Position numbers and translations under genes: made by a program
Shown here: in pieces, positions 24,905 to 32,830 of the stretch
Layout: every line of letters starts with the position of its first letter
Numbering within the stretch: the first letter of the stretch is position 1
NCBI GenBank assembly: GCA_031271045.1
Contig: JAISWO010000025.1
Coordinates: 1 to 34,712, forward strand
Source: Tannerellaceae bacterium
GTDB taxonomy: Bacteria > Bacteroidota > Bacteroidia > Bacteroidales > Tannerellaceae
Reading direction: 5' to 3'
DNA length: 34,712 bases
Notes under the pieces: model-generated
The model's input: the letters and a program-made list of their open reading frames with translations, nothing else
Database searches by the model: none
Told to the model about the DNA's origin: nothing

Positions 24905-25444
24905 CTTTCGAGAAAAATTGAAGAGCTGAAAAATCGCCTTTCAACCTTTCGATTAGAATGGATGAGGTCAAAAATCACTTTTCGGCCCTTCGATTTGAAT
25001 GGATGAGTGGAAAAATCACTTTTGGACCCTTCGATTTGAATGGATGGGCTGAAAAATCACTTTTCAGCTCTTCGATTTGAATGGATGGGCTGAAAAATCA
25101 CTTTTCAGCTCTTCGATTAGAATGGATGGGCTGAAAAATCACTTTTTGCCTCTTCGATTTGAATTGATGGGCTAAAAAATCACTTTTCGGCTCTTCGATT
25201 TGAATGGATGGGCGGAAAAATCACTTTTCGGCTCTTCGATTTGAATGGATGGACTGAAAAATCACTTTTCGGCTCTTCGATTTGAATGGATGGGCTGAAA
25301 AATCACTTTTTGACTCTTCGATTAGAATGGATGGGCTGAAAAATCACTTTCCGGCTCTTCGATTAGAATGGATGGGCTGAAAAATCACTTTTCGACCTTT
25401 CGAGAAAAATCGAAGAGCTGAAAAATCACTTTTGGGCTCTTCGG
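24905..25444. repeat. Array of thirteen 41-bp tandem repeats upstream of the DUF6261-like gene
   Basis: The core GAAAAATCAC recurs with its first base at 24928 and every 41 bases up to 25420 (13 copies). There is not a single insertion or deletion, although bases differ between copies. Two blocks are nearly invariant: AAAAATCACTTT and CTTCGATTTGAATGGATG. The bases flanking the core vary. In copies 4 and 5 they form a perfect hairpin (GCTGAAAA, loop ATCAC, TTTTCAGC); most other copies pair imperfectly. The two ends of the array share a different junction (CTTTCGAGAAAAAT then TGAAGAGC or CGAAGAGC). The period is not a multiple of three and every frame is interrupted, so the array is not coding. 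There are no unique spacers, so it is not a CRISPR array. Confidence 0.95.
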
Positions 25445-25657
25445 GGGGAAAAAAAGACAGACCATCCATCAAGCTGCCCGGCAAGAAGGGCGATATACAT
25501 TATATTATATGTGGAATCAATAAAAAAAATCAGATTCTCCCTTGCCTTCGCCCTGCTTCCGGAGGAGGAATCTGCACTTCCGGATGCCTCCGGCATCTTT
25601 CAGAAAGCCCTTGGTGAATAATTCGCCGCCGGAAAGCAATTTACAGAGGAGAAGCAT

Positions 25658-25665
25658 TATTTTTG
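25658..25665 (+). promoter_or_regulatory. -7 element for the methyltransferase gene
   Basis: TATTTTTG at 25658-25665 matches TAnnTTTG and places transcription start about 53 bases before the ATG at 25725. No good -33 TTG is visible. The stretch 25445-25657 otherwise holds no gene that I can support. Confidence 0.45.
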
Positions 25666-25724
25666 CACTCTGCTTCGACAACAGGGAAGAACGAAGTGGG
25701 AAGGACAGTTATAATTCAAAAAAG

Positions 25725-26465
25725 ATGCGGATACGATCTGTAAATACTTCTTTGCGCAAAACCGTACTCCTGTACCGGAGAATCGCCCGGCATAAAGGAT
25801 ATGGCGTACATTCGCCCTTCGTTTACGGTTTGATAACGAAAGTGATCAACGAACGGTGCCCTTATTACCACTTTGCCGGCATAGAGGCGTTGCGCAAGCA
25901 ACTTCCTGTGCAAAAAGAGACGGCCGGCATCGTGGCAAGCCGGGCAATCAGCCCCAAACAAGGCGCCTTGCTCTTCAGGCTGGCCAATTATTTCCGGCCG
26001 GAACGCATCCTGCAAATCGGCGCCTCCGCCGGATTATCCACCCTGTACCTGACCTCCTACAAGCCGGGGGTGAAATGTATCGTACTGGAAAAGACTCCCG
26101 AACAAGCCTCCGTAGCCCGCTGGGTGTACCGGCAGACGGCAGCGCGGACGCCGGTCGACCTCCGGACGGGCGATTACCGGACGCTCCTGCCCGGTATTTT
26201 GGAAGAGATGCCGGCCGTCGACTTCGTCTTCTTCAATACCAGGGAGGAAACGGACAACGCAAGCCTGTTCGACGCTTGCATGAAATATGCACAGGCCGGC
26301 GCCTTCTTTGTCTTCGACGGAATAAAAAGCAACCGGGCGATGCGCGAATTTTGGAAAACCGTCTGCGCGCATCCCGAAGTAACAGTGACCCTCGACCTGT
26401 ATTCGATGGGAATCGTATTCTTTAGCAAGAAATTGCACAAACGCAATTATAAAGTATATTTTTAA
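25725..26465 (+). CDS. Class I SAM-dependent methyltransferase (O-methyltransferase-like)
   Basis: From the ATG at 25725 the protein has 246 residues (MRIRSVNTSLRKTVLLYRRI). An in-frame ATG at 25542 would lie before the likely promoter and add 61 low-complexity residues, so it is rejected. The Rossmann motif I is ILQIGASAGLSTLYLTSY, followed by the acidic strand end IVLEKTPEQA, and motif IV-like VDFVFFNTREE. The N-terminal segment (HKGYGVHSPFVYGLITKVIN) is one I associate with Bacteroidota homologues. It should transfer a methyl group from SAM to an unknown small molecule or protein in the cytoplasm. The cobalamin adenosyltransferase gene follows 21 bases later in the same direction. Confidence 0.82.
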   Translation: MRIRSVNTSLRKTVLLYRRIARHKGYGVHSPFVYGLITKVINERCPYYHFAGIEALRKQLPVQKETAGIVASRAISPKQGALLFRLANYFRPERILQIGASAGLSTLYLTSYKPGVKCIVLEKTPEQASVARWVYRQTAARTPVDLRTGDYRTLLPGILEEMPAVDFVFFNTREETDNASLFDACMKYAQAGAFFVFDGIKSNRAMREFWKTVCAHPEVTVTLDLYSMGIVFFSKKLHKRNYKVYF

Positions 26466-26486
26466 ACAATAGAAAACGAACTGAAG

Positions 26487-27050
26487 ATGAAAAAAAGTAT
26501 GATCTACACAAAGACCGGCGACCGCGGAACAACCGCCCTGGTGGGAGGAAGGCGCGTATCGAAAGCCGATAAAAGAATCGAGAGCTACGGCGCTACGGAC
26601 GAGCTGAACTCCTTTGTCGGTTTGCTGATGACGAAAATAGATGCAGAGGAAGATCTCGAAATCCTGCAATTTATACAACACAAACTCTTTACCGTCGGCG
26701 CATACCTGGCTACCGACCCCGAAAGCACCGAACTGAAAGCCGAAAGCCGCCTCACCCCCGACAATATCCTCCGCATCGAACAGGCCATCGACCGCATCGA
26801 CAGCCAACTCCCCGCCATGAAAAGTTTTGTCCTCCCCGGTGGCTGCCCATCCGCCGCTCTGGCGCACGTATGCCGCACCGTATGCCGCCGGGCCGAACGG
26901 CAAATCTACCGCCTGCACGAAACGAGCGAAGTAGAAGAACCGGTACTTAAATTTATCAACCGCCTGTCCGACTATTTCTTCGTCCTGGCGCGCCGGGAAT
27001 GTGTTAAAAATAACGGCGCAGAAATTATTTGGGATTATACTTGTGGCTAA
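26487..27050 (+). CDS. Cob(I)alamin adenosyltransferase, PduO type
   Basis: This 187-residue protein is a PduO-type ATP:cob(I)alamin adenosyltransferase, which makes adenosylcobalamin. Family motifs are all present: IYTKTGDRGTTALVGGRRVS (ATP-binding N-terminus), RIESYGATDELNSFVGL, VLPGGCPSAALAHVCRTVCR, and FINRLSDYFFVLARRE near the C-terminus. The enzyme works as a trimer in the cytoplasm. Adenosylcobalamin would serve enzymes such as methylmalonyl-CoA mutase, used for propionate formation in Bacteroidales. The promoter of the next gene begins inside its last codons (27041). Confidence 0.96.
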   Translation: MKKSMIYTKTGDRGTTALVGGRRVSKADKRIESYGATDELNSFVGLLMTKIDAEEDLEILQFIQHKLFTVGAYLATDPESTELKAESRLTPDNILRIEQAIDRIDSQLPAMKSFVLPGGCPSAALAHVCRTVCRRAERQIYRLHETSEVEEPVLKFINRLSDYFFVLARRECVKNNGAEIIWDYTCG

Positions 27051-27070
27051 GAAATAAAGTTCTATTTTTG
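27041..27070 (+). promoter_or_regulatory. Promoter of the DUF2795 gene
   Basis: TTG at 27041-27043, a 19-base spacer and TATTTTTG at 27063-27070 give a perfect consensus promoter that overlaps the stop of the previous gene. The leader to the ATG at 27142 is about 65 bases. Confidence 0.7.
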
Positions 27071-27141
27071 CGAAAAAATTGAGCAGTCAATTACAATGTG
27101 GTTATTAAAAAAAACAGTTTGATTTTTAAATCCGTAAAACT

Positions 27142-27363
27142 ATGTATTGGACATTAGAATTAGCATCAAAACTGGAAGACGCTCCCTGGCCCGCGACAAA
27201 AGACGAACTGATCGACTACGCACAACGCTCCGGAGCTCCGCTGGAAGTTATCGAAAACTTACAAGAGATGGAAGACGAGGGAGAAATCTACGAATGTATG
27301 GAGGACATCTGGCCGGATTATCCAAGTAAAGAAGACTTCTTTTTCAATGAAGAAGAATACTGA
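27142..27363 (+). CDS. DUF2795 family small acidic protein
   Basis: This 73-residue acidic protein (MYWTLELASKLEDAPWPATK, then DELIDYAQRSGAPLEVIENL and a Glu/Asp-rich end) matches the short Bacteroidota members of DUF2795 as I remember them. It is cytoplasmic, with no signal peptide. The motif PWPATKDELIDYA is the family core. The function is unknown. It stands alone between its own promoter and a terminator, so it is expressed independently, probably at high level given the consensus promoter. Confidence 0.88.
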   Translation: MYWTLELASKLEDAPWPATKDELIDYAQRSGAPLEVIENLQEMEDEGEIYECMEDIWPDYPSKEDFFFNEEEY

Positions 27364-27387
27364 AAGAATAATAATATAAACATGGAT

Positions 27388-27415
27388 AAAAGGCTACCTG
27401 TTAAGTAGCCTTTTT
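27388..27415 (+). terminator. Intrinsic terminator after the DUF2795 gene
   Basis: AAAAGGCTAC at 27388-27397 pairs with GTAGCCTTTT at 27405-27414, with a 7-base loop and five T in the descending arm (27411-27415). Confidence 0.85.
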
Positions 27416-27437
27416 ACATTTACAAATCAATTACACA

Positions 27438-28319
27438 ATGAAAAGATTCTGTTTTTTCCTGACACTTATTCCCCTGCTTGCCCTGCCGGACTGTACGGCC
27501 CCGAAAGAAGGGAATTATGTGGCCGTAACAATCGAAACACAACGTTATTTTGCAGAAAAGATAGCCGGCGATAAATTTACCATACACACCGTCGTGCCGA
27601 CCGGACAAAGCCCCGAAATATACGACCCCACCCCACAGCAAATGGTGCGCGTAAGCAAAAGCCTCGCCTATCTGCAAATCGGCCTTCTCGGCTTCGAACA
27701 GGCATGGATACCGCAAATACAAGACCAGAACCCCCGGATGCAACTGTTCGACCTCTCGGAAGGATTCACCCTGATAAAAGAAGAAGAAGATGATGACCAT
27801 GACCACGACGGAGAGCGCCACCATCACCATCCCGGAGGCGTCGACCCCCATATCTGGAGCTCCATCGGCGGAGCCAGAGCCATTGCCGCCAATACGCTCA
27901 AAGCCTTCATCGCCCTGGATAAGGACAACGAAACGTATTACCGGCAAAACTATAACCTCCTGACAAACGTCATAGACGAAACGGAGCAAATCATCCGGCA
28001 GAAGCTGTCCACACTCCGCAGCCGGGCCTTTATTATCTACCACCCCTCGCTGACGTACTTTGCCGACGAATTTGAATTAATCCAGTTGTGCATCGAAACA
28101 GACGGCAAAGAACCTTCCCCGGCTCAATTGAAAGAATTGGTGGACCAGGCAAAAACATATCGCGCAAACGTAATATTCGTTCAGCAGGAATTCGACAGCA
28201 AAAATGCCCAACGGATAGCCGAAGAAACAGGCTGCCGCTTAGTAACCATCCATCCGCAGAATTACAACTGGAGCGACGAATTGATTTCCATAGCAAACGC
28301 CCTGGCGGATGAACAATAA
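27438..28319 (+). CDS. Zinc/manganese-type ABC transporter substrate-binding lipoprotein (ZnuA/TroA-like)
   Basis: This 293-residue lipoprotein (signal MKRFCFFLTLIPLLALPDC, lipidated Cys19) belongs to the cluster 9 metal-binding proteins. A His/Asp-rich loop (about 117-131, EEEDDDHDHDGERHHHH) resembles the zinc-gathering loop of ZnuA. Likely metal ligands are His138 (VDPHIW), His202 (IIYHPSL) and an acidic residue near 251 (FVQQEFDSKNAQR). The first His ligand of the family is replaced: GQSPEIYDPTP has Glu60 where ZnuA has PH. It should capture zinc or a similar ion outside the inner membrane and deliver it to a permease. The ATPase gene overlaps it by 11 bases, but no permease gene is present here. 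Confidence 0.9.
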   Translation: MKRFCFFLTLIPLLALPDCTAPKEGNYVAVTIETQRYFAEKIAGDKFTIHTVVPTGQSPEIYDPTPQQMVRVSKSLAYLQIGLLGFEQAWIPQIQDQNPRMQLFDLSEGFTLIKEEEDDDHDHDGERHHHHPGGVDPHIWSSIGGARAIAANTLKAFIALDKDNETYYRQNYNLLTNVIDETEQIIRQKLSTLRSRAFIIYHPSLTYFADEFELIQLCIETDGKEPSPAQLKELVDQAKTYRANVIFVQQEFDSKNAQRIAEETGCRLVTIHPQNYNWSDELISIANALADEQ

Positions 28320-28992
28320 ACAGATAGAAATTGAAAACCTGTCGGCTGCCTACGACGGCCAAATCGTGCTGCACGACGTCTCGCTCACCGTACGTGAACG
28401 CGACTTTTTAGGCGTCGTCGGCCCTAACGGAGGAGGGAAAACTACACTTTTGAAAGTGATCCTCGGCTTGCTGCCGCCCGTCGCCGGACATCTGCGCTTC
28501 TACCGGGACAACCAAGCGGTCGCCTCGCTAAAGATGGGATACCTCCCCCAGATGAACCCGCTCGACAGGAATTTCCCTATCTCCGTACGGGAAGTGGTCG
28601 CCTCGGGACTGATGTCGGAAAAACCCCTCTTCCACTCCTTCCTGCCGGAGCAAAACCGGCAAATAGACCTTGTCGTAGAGCAAATGGGACTGGAAACGCT
28701 CTCCCGGCGCCCCATCGGTAAACTGTCGGGAGGACAATTCCAGCGTACGCTGCTGGGACGAGCCATCGTCTCCCGCCCCCAGGTGCTGATCATGGACGAG
28801 CCGGGATCGTACGTGGACAAACAATTTGAATCCCGCTTCTATCCCTTACTGAAAGACCTCAACCGGGAATGTACCATCATCCTCGTCTCTCACGACATCC
28901 GCACAGTTGCGTCCCTGACCGATCATACCGTTTACGTAAACCGAACATTGTCCCCCGGCCTGGAAGAAAAAGGCATAACAAATAATATATGA
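28309..28992 (+). CDS. Metal-type ABC transporter ATP-binding protein (ZnuC-like)
   Basis: This 227-residue ABC ATPase has Walker A VGPNGGGKTTLLK, the signature KLSGGQFQRTLLGRAI, Walker B VLIMDEPGSYVD and the H-loop LVSHDIRT. The sequence around VASGLMSEKPLFHSF, between Q-loop (YLPQMNP) and signature, is typical of Mn/Zn importers. Its gene overlaps the substrate-binding gene by 11 bases and overlaps the epimerase gene by 4 (ATGA). The expected integral-membrane permease is not in the operon, so the ATPase must act with a permease encoded elsewhere, or the operon has lost one. Confidence 0.93.
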   Translation: MNNKQIEIENLSAAYDGQIVLHDVSLTVRERDFLGVVGPNGGGKTTLLKVILGLLPPVAGHLRFYRDNQAVASLKMGYLPQMNPLDRNFPISVREVVASGLMSEKPLFHSFLPEQNRQIDLVVEQMGLETLSRRPIGKLSGGQFQRTLLGRAIVSRPQVLIMDEPGSYVDKQFESRFYPLLKDLNRECTIILVSHDIRTVASLTDHTVYVNRTLSPGLEEKGITNNI

Positions 28993-30002
28993 GAAAGAAA
29001 GTATTGATAACCGGCGCCAGCGGATTCATTGGCAGATTTTTAGTTGAAGAAGCACTTGCCGGAGGCCATGAAACCTGGGCCGGAGTACGCGCTTCCAGTA
29101 AGCTGGATCACCTGCAAGATCCGCGCATCCACCTTATCGACCTGCCGTATGATGATAAAGAAAAGCTGACCCGCCAACTGACTCAATTTGTTTCCGAACA
29201 TGGCCCCTGGGATTACGTCATACATAATGCCGGCCTGACAAAGACCTTGAACAGAAAAGACTTCTTCCGCGTCAATGCCGGATATACGCGGCACTTCATC
29301 GAAGCGCTCGCCGCCGCAGGATGCGAGCCTCAAAAGTTCTTGCTGATGAGTAGCCTGAGCAGCTACGGAAAAGGAGACGAACAGACGTTTGCCCCCATCC
29401 GCCGGGACGATCCCCAACTGCCGGACTCTGATTACGGGAAAAGCAAATTGGAAGCGGAATGTATCGTTCGCCATCAGTCCTATTTCCCTTATGTTATTCT
29501 TCGTCCCACAGGCGTGTATGGGCCGGGCGAGAAGGATTATTTTATGGAGATGAAAAGCATACAGTCAGGATTTGATTTCACGGCCGGCCTCAGTCCGCAG
29601 CGTATATCCTTTATATATGTAAAAGATCTGGCCCGGGCAGCCCTGTCGGCCGTAAGGAATGAAGCAATCCTGAATACGCACTATTTCGTTTCCGACGGCA
29701 ATACGTATACCGATACCGAATTTGCCCGCCTCATACGGGATATTCTTGGGAAGAAGCATCTGCTGCGCGTACGCATCCCGATGGGATTGGTATTCTTAGC
29801 CTGCCTCTGTTCCGAATGGACCGGGAAGCTGTCGGGCAAAAGCATGACCCTGAACCTCGATAAATATTTCATCCTGAAAGGGCGCAACTGGATATGCGAA
29901 TCCACCCCACTTTGGCGCGACCTGGATATGACACCTGCTTACGACCTTCGCCAGGGCCTGCAGGAGACTATCGAATGGTATCGCAAAGAAGGATGGCTGT
30001 AA
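28989..30002 (+). CDS. NAD-dependent epimerase/dehydratase family protein
   Basis: This 337-residue protein is an extended short-chain dehydrogenase. The NAD(P)-binding motif is ITGASGFIGRFL (Gly9, Gly12, Gly15). The active-site Tyr-x3-Lys is in DSDYGKSKLEAE, with upstream Ser in LLMSSLSSYG. Position-specific residues such as RPTGVYGPGEKDYF are typical of epimerases. A moderately hydrophobic stretch near 250-270 (VRIPMGLVFLACLCSEWTG) recalls the membrane-associated C-terminus of sterol-dehydrogenase-like members. The substrate is unknown: a nucleotide sugar or a lipid ketone are both possible. It is coupled to the ABC ATPase gene by an ATGA overlap. Confidence 0.9.
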   Translation: MRKKVLITGASGFIGRFLVEEALAGGHETWAGVRASSKLDHLQDPRIHLIDLPYDDKEKLTRQLTQFVSEHGPWDYVIHNAGLTKTLNRKDFFRVNAGYTRHFIEALAAAGCEPQKFLLMSSLSSYGKGDEQTFAPIRRDDPQLPDSDYGKSKLEAECIVRHQSYFPYVILRPTGVYGPGEKDYFMEMKSIQSGFDFTAGLSPQRISFIYVKDLARAALSAVRNEAILNTHYFVSDGNTYTDTEFARLIRDILGKKHLLRVRIPMGLVFLACLCSEWTGKLSGKSMTLNLDKYFILKGRNWICESTPLWRDLDMTPAYDLRQGLQETIEWYRKEGWL

Positions 30003-30052
30003 ATGGTTGTTATTTTTGCTTCATTTTCCGATATTCTTTGGAGAGAAAACCC

Positions 30053-30060
30053 TAACTTTG
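30053..30060 (+). promoter_or_regulatory. -7 element of the membrane AraC regulator gene
   Basis: TAACTTTG at 30053-30060 matches TAnnTTTG and lies 38 bases before the ATG at 30099. No TTG lies at the right distance. A second TATTTTTG is at 30011-30018. Confidence 0.4.
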
Positions 30061-30098
30061 CCGAAGAAGAATAGAAAAAATAATGAAAAAACGACAGG

Positions 30099-31130
30099 AT
30101 GAAGCAAAGTGATGATCAATTGATATATAAGGAAAACAGGAAATTTATTTTAGGCATTTTATACTTAAACATCATTAGTTATTTTCTCTCCATGTTTCCG
30201 TACGCCTTTGGCTCTTCTTTTATACTGCAAATGACCGTTATCGGAATCATACTCAATCTTTTTGGCATCGTTGTTATTTACTATATTCCGCTGCAGGACA
30301 TAAAAAGATTGATAGGCATCTACCTCATAGTGCAGATAAGTTTGGTGTTTATCAATTCAATCTTCATCATGATGAAGTGGCCCGTCGTGGTCCCGCTTGT
30401 CTATTACTTCAGCATACCCGTTTCCCTGTATGTGGTTTATCCCTGGAAGGATGTTGTAAAATGGTCTACCTTGATCTTGTTGCTGATGGTGGTTCCCTGC
30501 GTTTTGTCTTATATGGTCAATTATCCTTTTGCCACGGCTCCTTACCGGTCTTTTTATGAGAGTATATCTCCCGTTGCACCCTTCCATCTGACCGTGATGC
30601 CGGATATTATAATCATGTTCCTGCGTTTCTTCTATATTGGTTACAGTTTGTATTATATCCATCGTATACATGAGATAAAGGTGCAGCAGCTCGTGCAGGC
30701 GGTCGCAGTCGCGGCCAATAACGGGAAGGCGAAGGAGGCGCTCAGGTTGGAAGACGAAAAGGAAGAGAAAGGCGAGAAGTACGAAAAGATATATGCCCTG
30801 ATTGCGGCATACATGGAAAGCCGGCAACCCTATCTCCGTCCCGACTTCACGTTGGCAACCATGGCAAACGACTTGAATATCAACACCCGCTACCTGTCGG
30901 AGGTTATCAACATCAAAAAGGAAATGAACTTCAACAACTACGTCAACCTGTACCGGGTAAATAACGTGAAAGAACTGATACGCAACAACCCTCAATACAC
31001 CCTGCAACATATTTACCTTTCTTCGGGATTCAACAGCCAATCTTCTTTCAACAAAGCTTTCAAGCTCATAGAAGGGATTACTCCTTCCGAATATGCAAAC
31101 AAGATAAATCAACCGGAAGGCGGCAGCTGA
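30099..31130 (+). CDS. Membrane-embedded AraC-family transcriptional regulator
   Basis: This 343-residue protein has six or so transmembrane helices in the first ~200 residues (for example FILGILYLNIISYFLSMFPY, MTVIGIILNLFGIVVIYYIP, FFYIGYSLYYIHRI). A charged linker follows (about 215-235, LEDEKEEKGEKYEK). The C-terminal AraC double helix-turn-helix spans about 250-335: FTLATMANDLNINTRYLSEV and LQHIYLSSGFNSQSSFNKAF, ending GITPSEYANK. It probably senses a signal at or in the inner membrane and regulates transcription while membrane-bound. Such proteins are common in Bacteroidales, but ligands are unknown. A hairpin follows at 31166-31199. Confidence 0.9.
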   Translation: MKQSDDQLIYKENRKFILGILYLNIISYFLSMFPYAFGSSFILQMTVIGIILNLFGIVVIYYIPLQDIKRLIGIYLIVQISLVFINSIFIMMKWPVVVPLVYYFSIPVSLYVVYPWKDVVKWSTLILLLMVVPCVLSYMVNYPFATAPYRSFYESISPVAPFHLTVMPDIIIMFLRFFYIGYSLYYIHRIHEIKVQQLVQAVAVAANNGKAKEALRLEDEKEEKGEKYEKIYALIAAYMESRQPYLRPDFTLATMANDLNINTRYLSEVINIKKEMNFNNYVNLYRVNNVKELIRNNPQYTLQHIYLSSGFNSQSSFNKAFKLIEGITPSEYANKINQPEGGS

Positions 31131-31165
31131 AAGTGATGTTGCTCATGCTACCATACCGCCGCCGC

Positions 31166-31199
31166 AAAAAAAATACAGATGCACAAAGCATCTGTATTT
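31166..31199. terminator. Bidirectional terminator between convergent genes
   Basis: AAATACAGATGC at 31171-31182 pairs perfectly with GCATCTGTATTT at 31188-31199, with a 5-base loop. An A-run (31166-31173) gives a T-run for the leftward transcript. It lies 35 bases past the AraC stop and 107 bases past the stop of the leftward gene at 31306. Confidence 0.75.
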
Positions 31200-31305
31200 C
31201 CATTTAAAAATAGAAGCTAAAAAATAGAAGAAAATATGTGCGTATTAATTGATGGTTAAGATCCCATATTGCAATTTAAAATAACATGGAAGGTCTGTTA
31301 CAGTC

Positions 31306-32490
31306 TTATAGCGCTACAATCTTTATGGATTTTGAAAACTGAGTGCCGTAGGGTACTACAATGCCGGCATCGGCATCATTGGTGTGATCACTCCCCAGGT
31401 AACCACTGGGGCTATTGGGAGGCCTTCGTAGAATCAGCCTGATTTTATCTCCCGTTTGCCCTTGTACCAGAGCCGGAGGGATGTTCAACGTATTGCGATA
31501 GGCGTTGACCTCCCCAACGTAAACACCCCGCACGGAAGAAAAGTCCATCCAAGTGGACGTATTGAATTTTTTCAGTTGCAGAGTCGCATTGATTACGATA
31601 GTAGTATTCGAGGTTCCAACACCTCCCCTGTAATTCACCATGCCGCTAATTTCAACTATGCCGTCTTCATTCAACTCAAAACTATCCTCGGTAGAGTCAA
31701 AATTCACCAAATTATTCGTTATCTGATCCGCCGCCTCCCAAGGAACGACGTAAGGATTTCCTGTATTGATGGAGGTGCCTATACTCCCTGTTTCTGTCCC
31801 GGACTGAAAGAATGCCATCATGGCGGGGATAACCGGCGCCACGCCCAACTTGCCGGTATTCACATCGGCCACCACCGCCCTTGAGTTGGCTTGCGTTTCC
31901 AGGCCATCAATAAAAAAACCATGCGTTGCATTGGTTGAGTTGTTGGCGACATCAATCTTCAAGTCCTGCGATGCCGCATTCACGCTGATAGTTGTCTGGC
32001 TCTGGGTGAGGGCACCTCCCAGGCGTATCGTACCGTTGCTCAGCAAAAGGGCGTTTGTTGCCTCGATCTGCAAATTCTCCCATCTGTCCCCTGTCCATGC
32101 GTAAAAACCTTTCCGGAAGATCAGATCGGGGTTTGTTTCACCCAGCGCCGATTCATAGGTGTTGTAAACCATCATACCGGCATGTTCCTTATTGACGGCT
32201 TGGATTTCACCCGGCGAATCATAATCGTTCGAAGGAGTGGAAACCGAGCCAAACATCGGGTAAAGCCGATTTCTTACGGAGAGTGCTACACGAGGGAAAG
32301 AGAGGCCTTTACTTGCGTTGGGGAGTTCGCCATTGACCTCATCCTGTTCTTTCAACTGGAGCAGGGCGCCTTTCAATGGCTCTGCATCCAAGCCTATAGT
32401 TACTTGTGCTTCACACAGGGTATTGCCAGTTAATACAATAACTCCAAACAGCACAATAGTTTTCGTAATACGGAAAGTAACACTTTTCAT
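31306..32490 (-). CDS. Secreted protein with a C-terminal jelly-roll-like domain, unknown function
   Basis: This 394-residue protein has a signal peptide (ITKTIVLFGVIVLTGNTLCE, cut near EAQ). The mature N-terminus QVTIGLDAEPLKGALLQLKE, with GLSFPRVALSV after it, is a module common in secreted Bacteroidota proteins. A middle region (ALLLSNGTIRLGGALTQSQT, ITVNAASQDL-like) resembles phage tail-fibre or adhesin linkers. The last ~160 residues (from MMAFFQSGTETGSI to IVVPYGTQFSKSIKIVAL) look like a single beta-sandwich, similar in outline to C1q/TNF-like domains. I cannot name the family. A surface adhesin or attachment protein is possible. It is a single gene facing left. Confidence 0.7.
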   Translation of the reverse strand: MKSVTFRITKTIVLFGVIVLTGNTLCEAQVTIGLDAEPLKGALLQLKEQDEVNGELPNASKGLSFPRVALSVRNRLYPMFGSVSTPSNDYDSPGEIQAVNKEHAGMMVYNTYESALGETNPDLIFRKGFYAWTGDRWENLQIEATNALLLSNGTIRLGGALTQSQTTISVNAASQDLKIDVANNSTNATHGFFIDGLETQANSRAVVADVNTGKLGVAPVIPAMMAFFQSGTETGSIGTSINTGNPYVVPWEAADQITNNLVNFDSTEDSFELNEDGIVEISGMVNYRGGVGTSNTTIVINATLQLKKFNTSTWMDFSSVRGVYVGEVNAYRNTLNIPPALVQGQTGDKIRLILRRPPNSPSGYLGSDHTNDADAGIVVPYGTQFSKSIKIVAL

Positions 32491-32595
32491 TTCAAATTAT
32501 TATTTAGATTCAAAATCATTATTTAGATAGTTTGCTTAATTGTTTTTTAACATTGTCTTATATTTATAAGAAGGGTTAACCACGGAAGGTTACCG

Positions 32596-32603
32596 CAAAT
32601 ATA
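32596..32603 (-). promoter_or_regulatory. -7 element for the secreted-protein gene
   Basis: On the minus strand 32603-32596 reads TATATTTG, a perfect TAnnTTTG. A TTG at 32623-32621 is 17 bases upstream. The ~105-base leader holds a GGTAACC/GGTTAACC inverted pair (32578-32594). The rest of the gene-free stretch 32491-32830 shows nothing else I can support. Confidence 0.45.
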
Positions 32604-32830
32604 AAACTTTTAAGGCATGTCAAAGTTTCGCTTTTCCGCTTTATGGTAAGCTGTGCGGGCGATTAGGTAACGAAATTCTGATTTTAACTGCTATCCGCTA
32701 CTGATATTAAGCTAAATATGAATTGTAATCAAATTCTGATAACGATTCATATATGGCATCTTCCGGAAACATTCTATTCCCCGGACTTACGCATTCGGCG
32801 ATAATGAGACAGGGGACGATGATTCACATA

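Noticed and set aside
24905..25444. CRISPR array
   Set aside because: The units are directly tandem with no unique spacers, the whole 41 bases repeat, and no cas genes are nearby.
24905..25444. RNA hairpin array under covariation
   Set aside because: Only copies 4 and 5 give perfect stems; changes in the other copies break pairs about as often as they keep them.
26034..26918. 294-residue minus-strand reading frame
   Set aside because: It lies across the methyltransferase and cobalamin adenosyltransferase genes, both of which have recognised motifs.
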